Assembly: GCA_028285005.1 (NCBI GenBank)
Contig: JANQQP010000027.1
Coordinates: 1-35,007 of the forward strand
DNA length: 35,007 nucleotides
From: Dehalococcoidia bacterium
GTDB taxonomy: Bacteria > Chloroflexota > Dehalococcoidia > Lucifugimonadales > Lucifugimonadaceae
Reading direction: 5' to 3'
The translations under genes and the position numbers were made by a program. Below the pieces are notes generated by a model. The model saw only the letters and a program-made list of their open reading frames with translations. It was not told the origin of the DNA and did no database searches. This document shows, one piece after another, positions 1 to 8,016 of the stretch (within the stretch, counting starts at the first letter, position 1; the number at the start of each line of letters is the position of its first letter).

Positions 1-1683
1 GCCGCAGCCGAAGCCACCGCGTGTCAGAGTCGTCTGGACCAGGCCCTTCGGGAAGTGCCACGGGTTTGACTCGCGGCCCTTGTCACAGGAGGTGATCCAT
101 GGGTGTGTGTTGGATCGGCCAACAACCGTCGGGCGGAAGGTCTGGTAAGAGAACTTCAGCGTGAAGGTCTGGAGGCCGAGCTGAGCCCAGAATCCGGCGA
201 CGGCGTCTGCAACTTCACCAGTCACAGCCTGACCACCACCGAGCTCAGGCCCAGCGTAAACGGAAACCTCGAAAGCGTTTCCGTTCAGGAGGCTCTTGTC
301 AGCAGAACCCTGCTGGTAGTCAGCAACAATCTGGTTCTCCAGAATGTCACGGGCTTCCTGCGGGTCAAACGGGTACTCCCACTTTGAGTCCCAGTTGGGG
401 CTCGAGGTGGAGAAGTACTCAACGTGAACCGGAACGCCAAGTCCACCGATCAGGGTGTCGTTGACCTGCTCACGGTCGATAGCAACTGCCAGGGCGCGAC
501 GGACCAGGCGAGCCTGCTCCATGTCGTCCTCAGGCGTGCCGCCGTTGTGCTTGCCAGGGGAACCGATCCACGGAAGGTCGTGGACGAAGGTTGCCTTTGT
601 AGGCAGTTCCGATCCTTCGTTAGGACCGCCGGCGTAGACGTCTTCCCAGAGGTTTCCTGAGAAGAACACGCCAAGCTGGACTGAACCGGATGTTCCGGTC
701 TGACCGAAGCCACCATTGATGAACGCAACAGCGTCCTTAGGCTCAAGCGTCGCAGCGTCAACAGCACCCGTTCGGAGTGCAGACGCTCGGCTTGTCGGCT
801 CCACAATCTCGCGGAACTGTACTCGGTTCGTCTTCGGGGTCAGTTCGGGCAGGTAGTGCTCACCGCCATCAGCGTAGCGGCTAACAATCGTTACCTGGTC
901 GTCCCGGTCCCAGCTCTCAACTTCGTACGGTCCAGTAGCAACGACGTTGTCACGTGAGAAGTTCTCACCGTTCTGGTCGAACGCGTCCTTGGAGAAGACA
1001 GCGAAAGCCTGACCAGACTGGTTCAGGAAGTCGTCTTTCCAGGTAGCGTCGAACTGGGTGAAGTCAAACGTAATCGTCGTGGCGTCAACAGCGGTCCACT
1101 CGCCCCACAGACCGTTGAAGTCACCGGCCTGTCCGTGAATGGAGTTGGGGTTCGTAGCAGCGTTGGCATTGTTCATGCTCCACGCGACGTCATCGGCAGT
1201 CAGAGTGCCAAAGTCGCCATTGTTGTCGTGGAACTCCACACCCTCACGAATGAAGATGGTCGCTCCGGACAGGTCGGACTCAATCTCGAATCCGGTGGCA
1301 AGCCACGGGATTGAGCTGTCGTCCGGCGCACGCAGGAACAGGGTCTCGCCAATACCCCAGTAGTGAATGATCTCAGGCGACTGCGCCTGGTTCAGACCGT
1401 TCTGGTCGTTAACGTCGTTAACGGCGATCACGGCTGTGTCATTCGGGGTAGAAGGCGAAGGAACGGGAACCGAGTCACCACCACCGCTCGTCGGGGTGTT
1501 CGTCGGCTGTGCCGTTGTCGGAGTGTTAGTCGGCGCAGCGGTTGTCGGCTGCTGTCCGCCACTCGACGGTGTGTTCGTCGGGTCCGGATCGTCGTCACCG
1601 CTGCCACAGGCAATTGCCAGGGCAAGGGTTCCGCCAATCAGGACGCCAGCGATCGTCTTGAATCGTCTTGGTCGTCTAAACAA
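1..1683 (-). CDS. ABC transporter substrate-binding lipoprotein, family 5 (partial, C-terminus outside window)
   Basis: The reading frame is open from a TTG start at 1683 to the window edge, giving 561 codons without a stop. The start is set by an in-frame stop just upstream (1684-1686) and a strong AGGAGG site at 1692-1697. The product begins with basic residues, a hydrophobic stretch and a lipobox-like LAIAC (Cys26), then a Thr/Pro-rich linker with repeated TNTP units. This is a typical lipoprotein anchor and spacer. The mature part matches family 5 solute-binding proteins (peptide/nickel/opine type): a VEFHD-like segment, LTADDVAWS, an ATGPYEVESW block and a VRRALAVAIDREQV segment. It would bind a solute outside the membrane and deliver it to an ABC permease. 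No permease or ATPase genes lie next to it here; they may be beyond position 1. The substrate cannot be read from sequence. Confidence 0.88.
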   Translation of the reverse strand, partial: MFRRPRRFKTIAGVLIGGTLALAIACGSGDDDPDPTNTPSSGGQQPTTAAPTNTPTTAQPTNTPTSGGGDSVPVPSPSTPNDTAVIAVNDVNDQNGLNQAQSPEIIHYWGIGETLFLRAPDDSSIPWLATGFEIESDLSGATIFIREGVEFHDNNGDFGTLTADDVAWSMNNANAATNPNSIHGQAGDFNGLWGEWTAVDATTITFDFTQFDATWKDDFLNQSGQAFAVFSKDAFDQNGENFSRDNVVATGPYEVESWDRDDQVTIVSRYADGGEHYLPELTPKTNRVQFREIVEPTSRASALRTGAVDAATLEPKDAVAFINGGFGQTGTSGSVQLGVFFSGNLWEDVYAGGPNEGSELPTKATFVHDLPWIGSPGKHNGGTPEDDMEQARLVRRALAVAIDREQVNDTLIGGLGVPVHVEYFSTSSPNWDSKWEYPFDPQEARDILENQIVADYQQGSADKSLLNGNAFEVSVYAGPELGGGQAVTGEVADAVAGFWAQLGLQTFTLKFSYQTFRPTVVGRSNTHPWITSCDKGRESNPWHFPKGLVQTTLTRGGFGCG

Positions 1684-1783
1684 TCAGCAATTCCTCCTCA
1701 GACGCGTCGCCTTTCTTGAACCGTGTAAGAAAGACATTCGCCTCACATCTGTGGGCGCGATACACGTCATTAATGTTCAAACT

Positions 1784-1813
1784 GGCCCTCTGCTCCATCG
1801 ACCTGCAGAGGCC
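1784..1813 (-). other. Hairpin in the leader of the substrate-binding protein mRNA
   Basis: GGCCCTCTGC (1784-1793) and GCAGAGGCC (1805-1813) can pair with a one-base bulge around an 11 nt loop, inside the predicted ~190 nt leader. No U-tract follows, so it does not look like an intrinsic terminator. The role is unknown; it could affect mRNA stability or initiation. Confidence 0.35.
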
Positions 1814-1881
1814 GCCTGTTAAGAACGCCATGCACGCGCTTAACTGCGAGCCGCCTGGGTGGAAGGCCGAAAAACGGTGAA

Positions 1882-1910
1882 AGTATAGATTTGGCCTATT
1901 GGGGTGTCAA
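1882..1910 (-). promoter_or_regulatory. Near-consensus sigma70-type promoter for the substrate-binding protein
   Basis: On the minus strand there is a perfect -35 hexamer TTGACA (1905-1910), a 17 nt spacer and a -10 hexamer TATACT (1882-1887). An A/T-rich stretch lies just upstream. Transcription would start near 1875, leaving a leader of about 190 nt before the TTG start at 1683. This is the best promoter match seen in the window and fits strong expression of a transport lipoprotein. Confidence 0.75.
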
Positions 1911-1948
1911 CGAAATTTAAGAGGCCTTAAGGAGCGTCTTGCTTGCGC

Positions 1949-2974
1949 TTACCGGTCAACCCTTGGCACTTCACGGCCGTCGAGGAACCCCATCACGTTG
2001 TCTGCAGCCGCATTCAGACCGGCGCTCAACGCCTCGTTCGTTGCGGCTGCCGCATGAGGCGAAAGGATCACATTTGAGAGTGATCGCAACGGGCTGTTAT
2101 GTGACAGCGGCTCATGCTCGAACACATCGAGCGCTGCTCCCGCAATCGTGTCGTTCGTGAGCGCCACGGTCAGGTCTTGCTCGCTGACCAGCCTGCCTCT
2201 GGCCGTGTTAACCAGAAGCGCATTTGGCCGCATCTGCTCAAGTCGCGAAAGGTCGATCAGGTGGTCGGTAGAAGGAGAGAGCCGACCGTGGAGAGAGACA
2301 ACATCTGCCGCCTCCAACAGCTCGTCCAGGCCTGTTAGCTGCGACCATGCAGGAAATGCCTCGTTACGGGTCACCTCTCCGTGTAGCTGCATCGGGCAGA
2401 TCAGGACATCCATACCAATCCCGTGTGCCAACTCGGCGAAACGTAATCCAACTGCGCCTGCCCCGATCACACCGGCGGTTTTCCCCGCCAGCTGAGTGAT
2501 CCGCACTCCCGGCCACTCACCGCCCCTTACACGCTGATCCAGCTCATGCAGCCGGTGAGCTAGCGTCAATGCGAGTGCAAGAGCATGTTCTGCCACGGCA
2601 TCAGTCGCCGTGTTCGGGGTGTGTGTAACCGCAACACCGGCGCGCCTGGCCGCATCCATAGAGATGTTGTCGATCGCCGTTCCCCAGATCGCCAGGTGCT
2701 GCAACGAAGGTGCAGCCTCGATCACCGAGTGGTTGAACGGGGTGGAGGAACGGATAGATAGCACAGTCTCAGCGTTCGTTATGCGCTCTATAAGATCAGC
2801 CTCGTTGCGCGGCTGACTCGTGTGCACGACGGTCTCGATGTCGGAACGCCTCCGCAGACGCATCAACGCCGTGGAATCTGCGAAGACTGGCGGAAAATCG
2901 TCCGGCACCACGACCAGGTGCCGCTTCTCAGGCAGCAACTCTGCCGGGTCGTCCGGTGGCGTCTCAAAGATCAA
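1949..2974 (-). CDS. D-isomer-specific 2-hydroxyacid dehydrogenase family protein
   Basis: This 341-residue protein has the two-domain plan of NAD(P)-dependent 2-hydroxyacid/phosphoglycerate dehydrogenases, which interconvert 2-keto and 2-hydroxy acids. The Rossmann loop GAGAVG is at residues 171-176. The catalytic Arg lies in NTARG (R259), the acidic residue in EHEP (E288) and the general-acid His in SPHAA (H307). The length fits the NAD domain plus N-terminal catalytic domain, without an ACT regulatory domain, so it is unlikely to be a regulated SerA. The longest frame starts with TTG at 2974 and lacks a clear ribosome site; a start nearer residue 20, where the first beta strand begins, is possible. 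It is transcribed toward the substrate-binding gene, 265 bp away. The substrate is unknown. Confidence 0.85.
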   Translation of the reverse strand: MIFETPPDDPAELLPEKRHLVVVPDDFPPVFADSTALMRLRRRSDIETVVHTSQPRNEADLIERITNAETVLSIRSSTPFNHSVIEAAPSLQHLAIWGTAIDNISMDAARRAGVAVTHTPNTATDAVAEHALALALTLAHRLHELDQRVRGGEWPGVRITQLAGKTAGVIGAGAVGLRFAELAHGIGMDVLICPMQLHGEVTRNEAFPAWSQLTGLDELLEAADVVSLHGRLSPSTDHLIDLSRLEQMRPNALLVNTARGRLVSEQDLTVALTNDTIAGAALDVFEHEPLSHNSPLRSLSNVILSPHAAAATNEALSAGLNAAADNVMGFLDGREVPRVDR

Positions 2975-3211
2975 AACTGAACTGCTCTGTCTGGATGGGA
3001 CCGTGCTCGATCGAATTAAGGAGGAAACTGGATGTAGGTTACGGCAGCCGACCGTTCAACTTCTACGGGTCATTCGGACTGCGTTTCAACGTGCGCCAAT
3101 TGCGAGCTATCGCTACTGACCGAAAGCGGCACGATGGTAAGATTGAGAGTGTCCGCAGTTAGGCCCGAACTGGACTTTGCCCGGCAATAGCCACCTAAAA
3201 CGGAGTGAAAC
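2975..3211. other. Divergent intergenic region with a start-stop motif
   Basis: This 237 bp gap separates the minus-strand dehydrogenase from the plus-strand methyl-transfer locus. I see no convincing gene. It contains a strong AAGGAGG site (3018-3024) followed 7 nt later by ATG and an immediate TAG (3032-3037). No promoter close to consensus was found on either strand, although both flanking units must start here. Confidence 0.4.
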
Positions 3212-3571
3212 TTGGCCACAGTCCGGATGATGTATTGGAAAGAGATTCCAGTACAGGTGCAGGCGCAGGACGAAAACGGGCGGGTCTCGAAGCCGCTCGA
3301 GTCGAGGTTCCAGGAAGCGGCAGATGCGGTGGCGATGTTCGATGGCAGCGCTGGCACAGACGCCTATCTCGATGCCTGGAGCACGGGCGAATACGTAGAG
3401 TTCGAGGGCTCTGCTGAGGAAGCCGCCGAAGCGACCGCAAAGATGTTCAACGAGAATATGCCGGCAGACTTCGTGGCCCGCATCAGGGACCTGCAAAGAA
3501 ACGGACAACGAGACGAGCAGGCGGGAGCGATCGATTCCTGGGCTGGTGTCGATCTCTTCACAGCACACTAA
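3212..3571 (+). CDS. PF13769-type ('virulence factor' domain) small protein
   Basis: This 119-residue acidic cytoplasmic protein starts at TTG 3212 with GGAG at 3202-3205, 7 nt upstream. The opening VRMMYWKEIPVQVQA, the SRFQEAADAVAM helix and the ADFVARIRDLQ segment resemble the short domain labelled 'virulence factor' in databases. The name is historical. In several bacteria proteins of this type are encoded beside corrinoid methyltransferases and DUF4445 activators, as here. It is the first gene of the methyl-transfer locus, 78 bp before the homocysteine methyltransferase. No catalytic motif is visible, and its role in corrinoid methyl transfer is an inference from context. Confidence 0.65.
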   Translation: MATVRMMYWKEIPVQVQAQDENGRVSKPLESRFQEAADAVAMFDGSAGTDAYLDAWSTGEYVEFEGSAEEAAEATAKMFNENMPADFVARIRDLQRNGQRDEQAGAIDSWAGVDLFTAH

Positions 3572-3649
3572 GGGCGCAGCAACACCGCATTCGCACCTAC
3601 CTAGCATCTAACTGTTTAGCCGGATGTATGTACAGGCAAGGAATCTAAC

Positions 3650-4570
3650 TTGACCCCAGAAGCAGAGACCAAAACCGCAACCGGACTTCTAGAGCGCCTC
3701 GCTGCAGGCGAACTGCTTGTGTTCGACGGCGCAACGGGCTCGTATCTGCAAGAGCATGGCCTGGAGCCCGGCGGCTGTCCCGAGCTGATGAACGCCGAGC
3801 AGCCAGAAGTTGTCCAGCAGATGGCCAGGCAGTACTTCGAGGCCGGATCCGACATGGTACTCACCAACACCTTCGGAGCGAACCGCATCGGCCTCGCTCG
3901 CTATGACCTCGAAGACCGCACGAGTGAGCTCAATATCAAGGCGGTGGAAAACGCTCGCGCAGGCGCACCTGCAAACGGCCTCGTGATCGGCTCAATCGGC
4001 CCACTCGGCGGACTGCTAGAGCCGCTTGGCGATATCTCGGAAGATGGCGCGTTTGAAGCGCTGTCGGAACAGGTGATCGCGCTAGAAGAGGGCGGTGCGG
4101 ACGGCGTCGTGATCGAAACTCAGATCGCGCTCGAAGAGACGCTGCTAGGAATCAGGGCGGCGAAGGAAAACACCAGCCTGCCTGTGATGGCGACGATGGT
4201 GTTCGACAAAGGCCCGCGCGGCTACTTCACGATGATGGGAGTTACACCCGAGCAGGCGGTCGAAGAGCTAGAGAAAGCCGGAGCTGACATCGTCGGCACA
4301 AACTGCGGCAATGGCATTGAGCGCATGGTTGAGATCGCCACCAAGATGCGAGCCGTCACAGACGGCTACCTGCTCGTGCAGTCGAACGCCGGGATGCCAA
4401 CGCTGGTCAAGGGCGAGAACTGTTACCCGGAGACACCTGAGTTCATGGCCGACGGCTACGCGAAGCTGGCTGAGCTGCCGGTGAACATACTTGGCGGATG
4501 CTGTGGAACGACCGCCGCCCACATCAAGGCGCTGGTCGAAGCGGTTAAGCCTGAGCCGATGGCGGTGTAA
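3650..4570 (+). CDS. Homocysteine S-methyltransferase family protein
   Basis: This 306-residue zinc methyltransferase belongs to the S-methyl_trans family (BHMT and the MetH N-terminal domain). It transfers a methyl group to the thiol of homocysteine, giving methionine. The N-terminal DGATGSYLQ, the TNTFGANRIGL block and the three zinc ligands are present: GTNC (C219) and GGCCGT (C284, C285). TTG 3650 is preceded by AAGGA at 3638-3642. The protein is a single domain, with no cobalamin or folate domains of its own, so the nearby corrinoid protein could be the methyl carrier. Alternatives are a stand-alone methyl donor such as a betaine or S-methylmethionine. The locus supports corrinoid use but does not prove it. 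Confidence 0.85.
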   Translation: MTPEAETKTATGLLERLAAGELLVFDGATGSYLQEHGLEPGGCPELMNAEQPEVVQQMARQYFEAGSDMVLTNTFGANRIGLARYDLEDRTSELNIKAVENARAGAPANGLVIGSIGPLGGLLEPLGDISEDGAFEALSEQVIALEEGGADGVVIETQIALEETLLGIRAAKENTSLPVMATMVFDKGPRGYFTMMGVTPEQAVEELEKAGADIVGTNCGNGIERMVEIATKMRAVTDGYLLVQSNAGMPTLVKGENCYPETPEFMADGYAKLAELPVNILGGCCGTTAAHIKALVEAVKPEPMAV

Positions 4571-4640
4571 AGTATGGCTCCAAACGGCAGCCGGGTCTGA
4601 AGAAAAGCGCAACAGGCACCGGCCTCTAAGTGGAGTTGAG

Positions 4641-5309
4641 ATGACCCAGACCGCACAGCGACCCAGCGTCAAAGAGACCATCAAGCGACTCGGCCGCTGC
4701 ATCGAGTTGATCTCGATGGATCCGCACTTCAACGACATCTCCGTCGGCCTGTTCCTCAAAGACAGGACGCTCACCGTCTGGTCCTACAGCTCGGTGCCCG
4801 GGACCGAGAAACGGCTAGAGAAGATTCGCGACCGCATAGTCGCCCTTGGCGATCTCGAAACGGTGTCAGATTCGACAAACCAGGCGCGCGTGCCCTCGGG
4901 CGACATCCTCATGCAGCCGATGAAGTTCATGTTCCGTGAGGCTGTCGAGAAGGACCCGGACCAGTTGCCGAGTGGTCCGATCGAGGCGCCGGACAACAAG
5001 TCGACACTGACGTTCACAGTCGAAGGTGAGCAGCAGGATGACGCTTACGTATATACAGTGACCGCAACTGGCGAAGCGGCCAGACCTGAGTCCCGCATCC
5101 GGGCGACTGTCGGAGGCTTCATGCGCTACGGCGGCTGCGAGCGGCTCACGCCAAGCACCTTCCGCTTTCCAGATGGGCAGAAGCACGACGGTTTCGTTCG
5201 CCTGCTCCTGCCATATGCCCGCAACGTGAGCGCAATCGAACGAATGCTCGAGGCTGAAGATATGGAAGGACAGATGACAACCCAGACCCTCGGCTTCTCG
5301 CAGAGTTAA
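4641..5309 (+). CDS. Uncharacterised 222-residue protein of the corrinoid methyl-transfer locus
   Basis: I do not recognise this family. A longer frame runs upstream into the methyltransferase gene. ATG 4641 is chosen because it follows TGGAGTTGAG and avoids the overlap. The protein has no signal peptide or membrane segment. It alternates helical and strand-like blocks, with an N-terminal TIKRLGRCIELISMDPHF segment, a central acidic linker (DQLPSGPIEAPDNK) and a C-terminal part rich in strands with a GGFMRYGGCERL stretch. There are few cysteines and no nucleotide-binding motif. It lies between the homocysteine methyltransferase and the URO-D methyltransferase on the same strand, which suggests an accessory role in methyl transfer. 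The function is unknown. Confidence 0.7.
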   Translation: MTQTAQRPSVKETIKRLGRCIELISMDPHFNDISVGLFLKDRTLTVWSYSSVPGTEKRLEKIRDRIVALGDLETVSDSTNQARVPSGDILMQPMKFMFREAVEKDPDQLPSGPIEAPDNKSTLTFTVEGEQQDDAYVYTVTATGEAARPESRIRATVGGFMRYGGCERLTPSTFRFPDGQKHDGFVRLLLPYARNVSAIERMLEAEDMEGQMTTQTLGFSQS

Positions 5310-5368
5310 GGTGAGGGTTCAGTCGGCCGAGGCCGACAACCAGCCGATCAAACAACAGGAGCGCCGCA

Positions 5369-6433
5369 ATGGCAGCCAACGGAACGGCAAACGGAACAGT
5401 CAAAGAGAAGATGACCCCGCGCGAGCGCGTGCTCGCCGCGCTCGCTGGTGATCCTGTCGACCGTCCACCCGTCGCCAACCCGACGAGCGTCGCAACCGTC
5501 GAGATGATGGACCTCGTCGACGCCCATTTCCCAGACGCCAACCGTGACGCCGAGATGAATGCCCGGCTCGCCGCGACCGAGTACACCGAGTTTGGCTTCG
5601 ACGCCATCGCCCCGTACTTCTCCATCATCCAGGAGTCGTCCGCTGTCGGCTGCGAGATGCAATGGGAGCAGAAGGACAACTGGCCCACTGTGCGCATGAC
5701 AAACCCGATCTGGAAGACTTCAAAAGACGTCAGAGTGCCGAAAGACTTCCTGCAGCACCCGGACGTCGTCACAATCATCGATTCCATCAAGCTTCTCAAG
5801 CAGGAGTTCGGAGACGAAGTTGCCATCATCGGCAAGACGATGGGCCCGTGGACACTCGCGTATCACGTCTTCGGAGTAGAGCCATTCCTGCTCGGCACCG
5901 TCGACGACCCATCGGAAACTGTCGCAGCGCTGGAGGCGCTCAAGGAGTTCACGACGCTGTTCGGCGACGCGCAGATTGACGCCGGAGCAGACGCTCTCAC
6001 TATTCCAGACCACGCCACCGGGGACCTGGTGAGTGGCGAGTACTACCGCAGGTTCTTGATGGAGCTACACCAGGAGTTCGCTGAAGAGATCAGCGTACCG
6101 ATCATCCTCCACATCTGCGGCAACACGGTCGACCGCATGCCGTACATAGCCGAGACGGGAATGGCCGCATTCCACTTCGATTCACGGAACGACCCGTTCG
6201 AGGCGATGGATGCCGTCGGCGGCAAGATCAGGCTGGTCGGCAACATCAACAACCCGACGACCCTCTATGCGAGAGGCCCGGAAGAGGTGAGGCAAGAGGT
6301 CTACAAGGCGCTCGACGCCGGGGTACAGCTCATCGCCCCTGAATGCGCCATCCCCCTTAAGACCAAGGCCGAAAACCTTATAGAGATCCCACTGGCGGTA
6401 GAAGACTGGGCCGCCGAACACGGCATGGGGTAG
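5369..6433 (+). CDS. URO-D-fold corrinoid methyltransferase (MtaA/CmuA-like)
   Basis: This 354-residue protein belongs to the uroporphyrinogen decarboxylase superfamily, in the branch of cobamide-dependent methyltransferases. The pattern HIC (H248, C250) plus APEC (C326) matches the His-X-Cys...Cys zinc site that activates a thiol or methyl donor in MtaA/CmuA proteins and that true heme-pathway HemE lacks. TPRERVLAALAGDPVDRPP is the usual N-terminal signature. CAGGAG precedes ATG 5369. The corrinoid protein follows 342 bp downstream, the gap being filled by repeats. It could load the corrinoid protein from an unknown methyl donor or unload it to a thiol; the sequence does not decide which. 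Confidence 0.85.
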   Translation: MAANGTANGTVKEKMTPRERVLAALAGDPVDRPPVANPTSVATVEMMDLVDAHFPDANRDAEMNARLAATEYTEFGFDAIAPYFSIIQESSAVGCEMQWEQKDNWPTVRMTNPIWKTSKDVRVPKDFLQHPDVVTIIDSIKLLKQEFGDEVAIIGKTMGPWTLAYHVFGVEPFLLGTVDDPSETVAALEALKEFTTLFGDAQIDAGADALTIPDHATGDLVSGEYYRRFLMELHQEFAEEISVPIILHICGNTVDRMPYIAETGMAAFHFDSRNDPFEAMDAVGGKIRLVGNINNPTTLYARGPEEVRQEVYKALDAGVQLIAPECAIPLKTKAENLIEIPLAVEDWAAEHGMG

Positions 6434-6775
6434 TGCGTTCCCCTCTCCCGCTTGCGGGAGAGGGCTGGGGTGAGGGTCGAAGGTCTGTCATTCTGAACTT
6501 GATTCGGAATCTCTCGTTCGGCCAGGGATCCACGGTCAGATCCCTCCGCGATGGTCGGGATGACAAACAATCACCCTCCACCCAATCCCAAAACGCGGCT
6601 TTGCCGCCAGTTTGAACCATAGGTACGACCAAATAGGACACTCAGCCAGTCGCTTATCGGCACTTGAGATGCCAAAATATAGTTGCTAGCAATCAACCTG
6701 CTGTGCCGGTCCGTCCACTACCGTAGTCTGACCCGGCGCAGCAGCTAAAGACCAGAGACCGAGCGACATCAGCAA
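6434..6775. repeat. Repeat-filled gap: 24 bp palindrome and three-way-junction element copy 1
   Basis: CCCTCTCCCGC (6441-6451) and GCGGGAGAGGG (6454-6464) form a perfect 11 bp hairpin, followed by a GGGGTGAGGGT tail. The ~80 bp element (6486-6565) follows. It starts TGTCATTC and ends GGGATGACA, with inner hairpins TTCGGAATC-like and GGGATC/GATCCC. The remaining ~200 bp is unique, with an A/T-rich patch around 6670-6690 that includes TATAGT, a possible -10 for the corrinoid gene without a clear -35. No gene is seen. Confidence 0.8.
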
Positions 6776-7522
6776 ATGGCAATACAGCACGAAGGACTGG
6801 CGAAAGAATTCGAATGGGTCACACGACCCGGCGAGCAGAAGCACATAAGCGAGTCGATAGAGAAGACCGACCTGCTGATGCAGGAGATGGCATACCAGCT
6901 CATCATCGGCGCCAACACCGAGGTCGACAGGCTCACCAAGGAAGCGCTCGACAAGGGCTACACAGCCAACGATGTCCTGGACGATGGTCTGCTGAATGGC
7001 ATGGCAATCGTCGGCGTTAAGTTCCGCGACAACATTATCTTCGTGCCCGAAGTGCTCGTCTCAGCCCGTGCCATGAAAGCCGGGATGGCGCACCTCGAGC
7101 CAATCCTGTCCGCATCAGGCGTCGAGCCGATTGGCACCGTTGTTATGGGCACGGTGAAGGGTGACCTCCACGACATCGGCAAGAACCTGTGCATCATGAT
7201 GCTCAGAGGCGCGGGCTTCATCGTGCACGACCTCGGCGTGGACACAGCGCCGGACGAATTCGCAGATGCAGTCGAAGAGCACGATGCCCAGCTGGTCGGC
7301 ATGTCGGCCCTTTTGACCACGACAATGCCCAACATGGGGCGTGTGATCGATTACTTTGAGGATGTTGGACTGCGTGACGAAGTCCGTATGATGGTTGGAG
7401 GAGCTCCTGTGACCCAGGAGTTTGCCGACGAGATGGGAGCGGACGGCTACGCGGAGAACGCTGTCGAATGCGTAGAAAAGGCGAAAGAGCTGTTGGTTCT
7501 GCTGAAGGAGCTGAAAGGCTGA
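6776..7522 (+). CDS. Corrinoid (B12-binding) methyl carrier protein, MtaC/MtbC-like
   Basis: This 248-residue protein has the two domains of methyltransferase corrinoid proteins. Residues ~25-110 form the four-helix cap (YQLIIGANTEVDRL, FVPEVLVSARAM). Residues ~118-248 form the Rossmann-like cobalamin domain with DLHDIG (D130, H132, G135), in which His132 would be the lower axial cobalt ligand. SALLTT (178-183) and GGAP (208-211) contact the nucleotide tail in this family. The protein would carry a methyl group as methyl-Co(III) between methyltransferases. The length is slightly above the usual ~210-220 because of an ~25-residue N-terminal extension. The ribosome site before ATG 6776 is weak. 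The next frame overlaps its 3' end. Confidence 0.93.
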   Translation: MAIQHEGLAKEFEWVTRPGEQKHISESIEKTDLLMQEMAYQLIIGANTEVDRLTKEALDKGYTANDVLDDGLLNGMAIVGVKFRDNIIFVPEVLVSARAMKAGMAHLEPILSASGVEPIGTVVMGTVKGDLHDIGKNLCIMMLRGAGFIVHDLGVDTAPDEFADAVEEHDAQLVGMSALLTTTMPNMGRVIDYFEDVGLRDEVRMMVGGAPVTQEFADEMGADGYAENAVECVEKAKELLVLLKELKG

Positions 7523-7830
7523 ATCAGCAATCTGGCACCGCGGCTTCCGCTCCGGCCAACCGAGGCCCTGCCCAGAAGGTCGACCCCGAGCGTTACCGCG
7601 CCAGCATGGAGCGGCTCTTCGATATCTACAGCGGTATCTCGGAGAAGGCAGACCAGGTTATGCGGGGCCGCTGCCCCTACAAAGACGCCAGGTCTCGTTG
7701 CACCGCTCAGTTCGATTGTCGAAACCAGTTCTTCACAAAGAACCCCCTCGACAAGCCAGTATGCGCAGGCAGCGACCGGATCGATTACCGCTCCGCCTGG
7801 CGAAACGGCGGCGCATCCCTCTTCGACTAA
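7468..7830 (+). CDS. Small Cys-rich protein between corrinoid protein and its activator (unknown)
   Basis: I do not recognise this 120-residue protein. The start is uncertain: ATG 7468 overlaps the corrinoid gene by 55 nt. CTG 7519, which overlaps the corrinoid stop as CTGA with GAAGGAG 8 nt upstream, and ATG 7606 are alternatives. All share the C-terminal core with four cysteines at C69, C78, C84 and C99 (C-X8-C-X5-C-X14-C) in a basic, aromatic setting. This spacing could bind a metal or Fe-S cluster. The first ~40 residues are Ala/Pro/Gln-rich and may be a linker or not translated. Overlap with the corrinoid gene and its position before the RACo-like gene imply translational coupling and a role in corrinoid handling; both are inferences. 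Confidence 0.65.
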   Translation: MRRKGERAVGSAEGAERLNQQSGTAASAPANRGPAQKVDPERYRASMERLFDIYSGISEKADQVMRGRCPYKDARSRCTAQFDCRNQFFTKNPLDKPVCAGSDRIDYRSAWRNGGASLFD

Positions 7831-8016
7831 CGAGTTAGATTTTCATTCCTGTATCGGGGACTGGTTGGCGGGACTGATTTGATCCCCTCTCCCGGCTCGG
7901 GAGAGGGTTAGGGTGAGGGTCATCCCACTGACTCGATCGGTTGTTGCCGGCGCGACCACCCACCCTCTAGCTGCCATCCTGAGCCCGCCGAAGGGTGGCC
8001 CGACTACTGACAGCAC
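7831..8016. repeat. Repeat cluster before the RACo-like gene
   Basis: CCCTCTCCCG (7885-7894) and CGGGAGAGGG (7898-7907) form a 10 bp hairpin with a 3 nt loop, then TTAGGGTGAGGGT. A reversed remnant of the G-rich repeat (CCACCCTCTAGCT, ~7958-7972) abuts a reversed copy of the 'CTTCGACAGGCTCAGGATGGC' family (7973-8000). The RACo-like ATG follows only 16 nt later, so the repeat occupies its immediate upstream region and no normal ribosome site is visible. Confidence 0.75.

Noticed and set aside
3212..3571. A virulence determinant, as the domain name suggests
   Set aside because: The name is historical. Context is corrinoid methyl transfer and nothing else here relates to pathogenesis.
5369..6433. 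Uroporphyrinogen decarboxylase of heme synthesis
   Set aside because: The HIC...C zinc pattern and the corrinoid neighbours fit the methyltransferase branch rather than HemE.
6433..6615. Short frames inside the repeats encoding peptides such as STVRSLRDGRDD
   Set aside because: The same peptide recurs wherever the junction element occurs and comes from repeat DNA, not from a gene.
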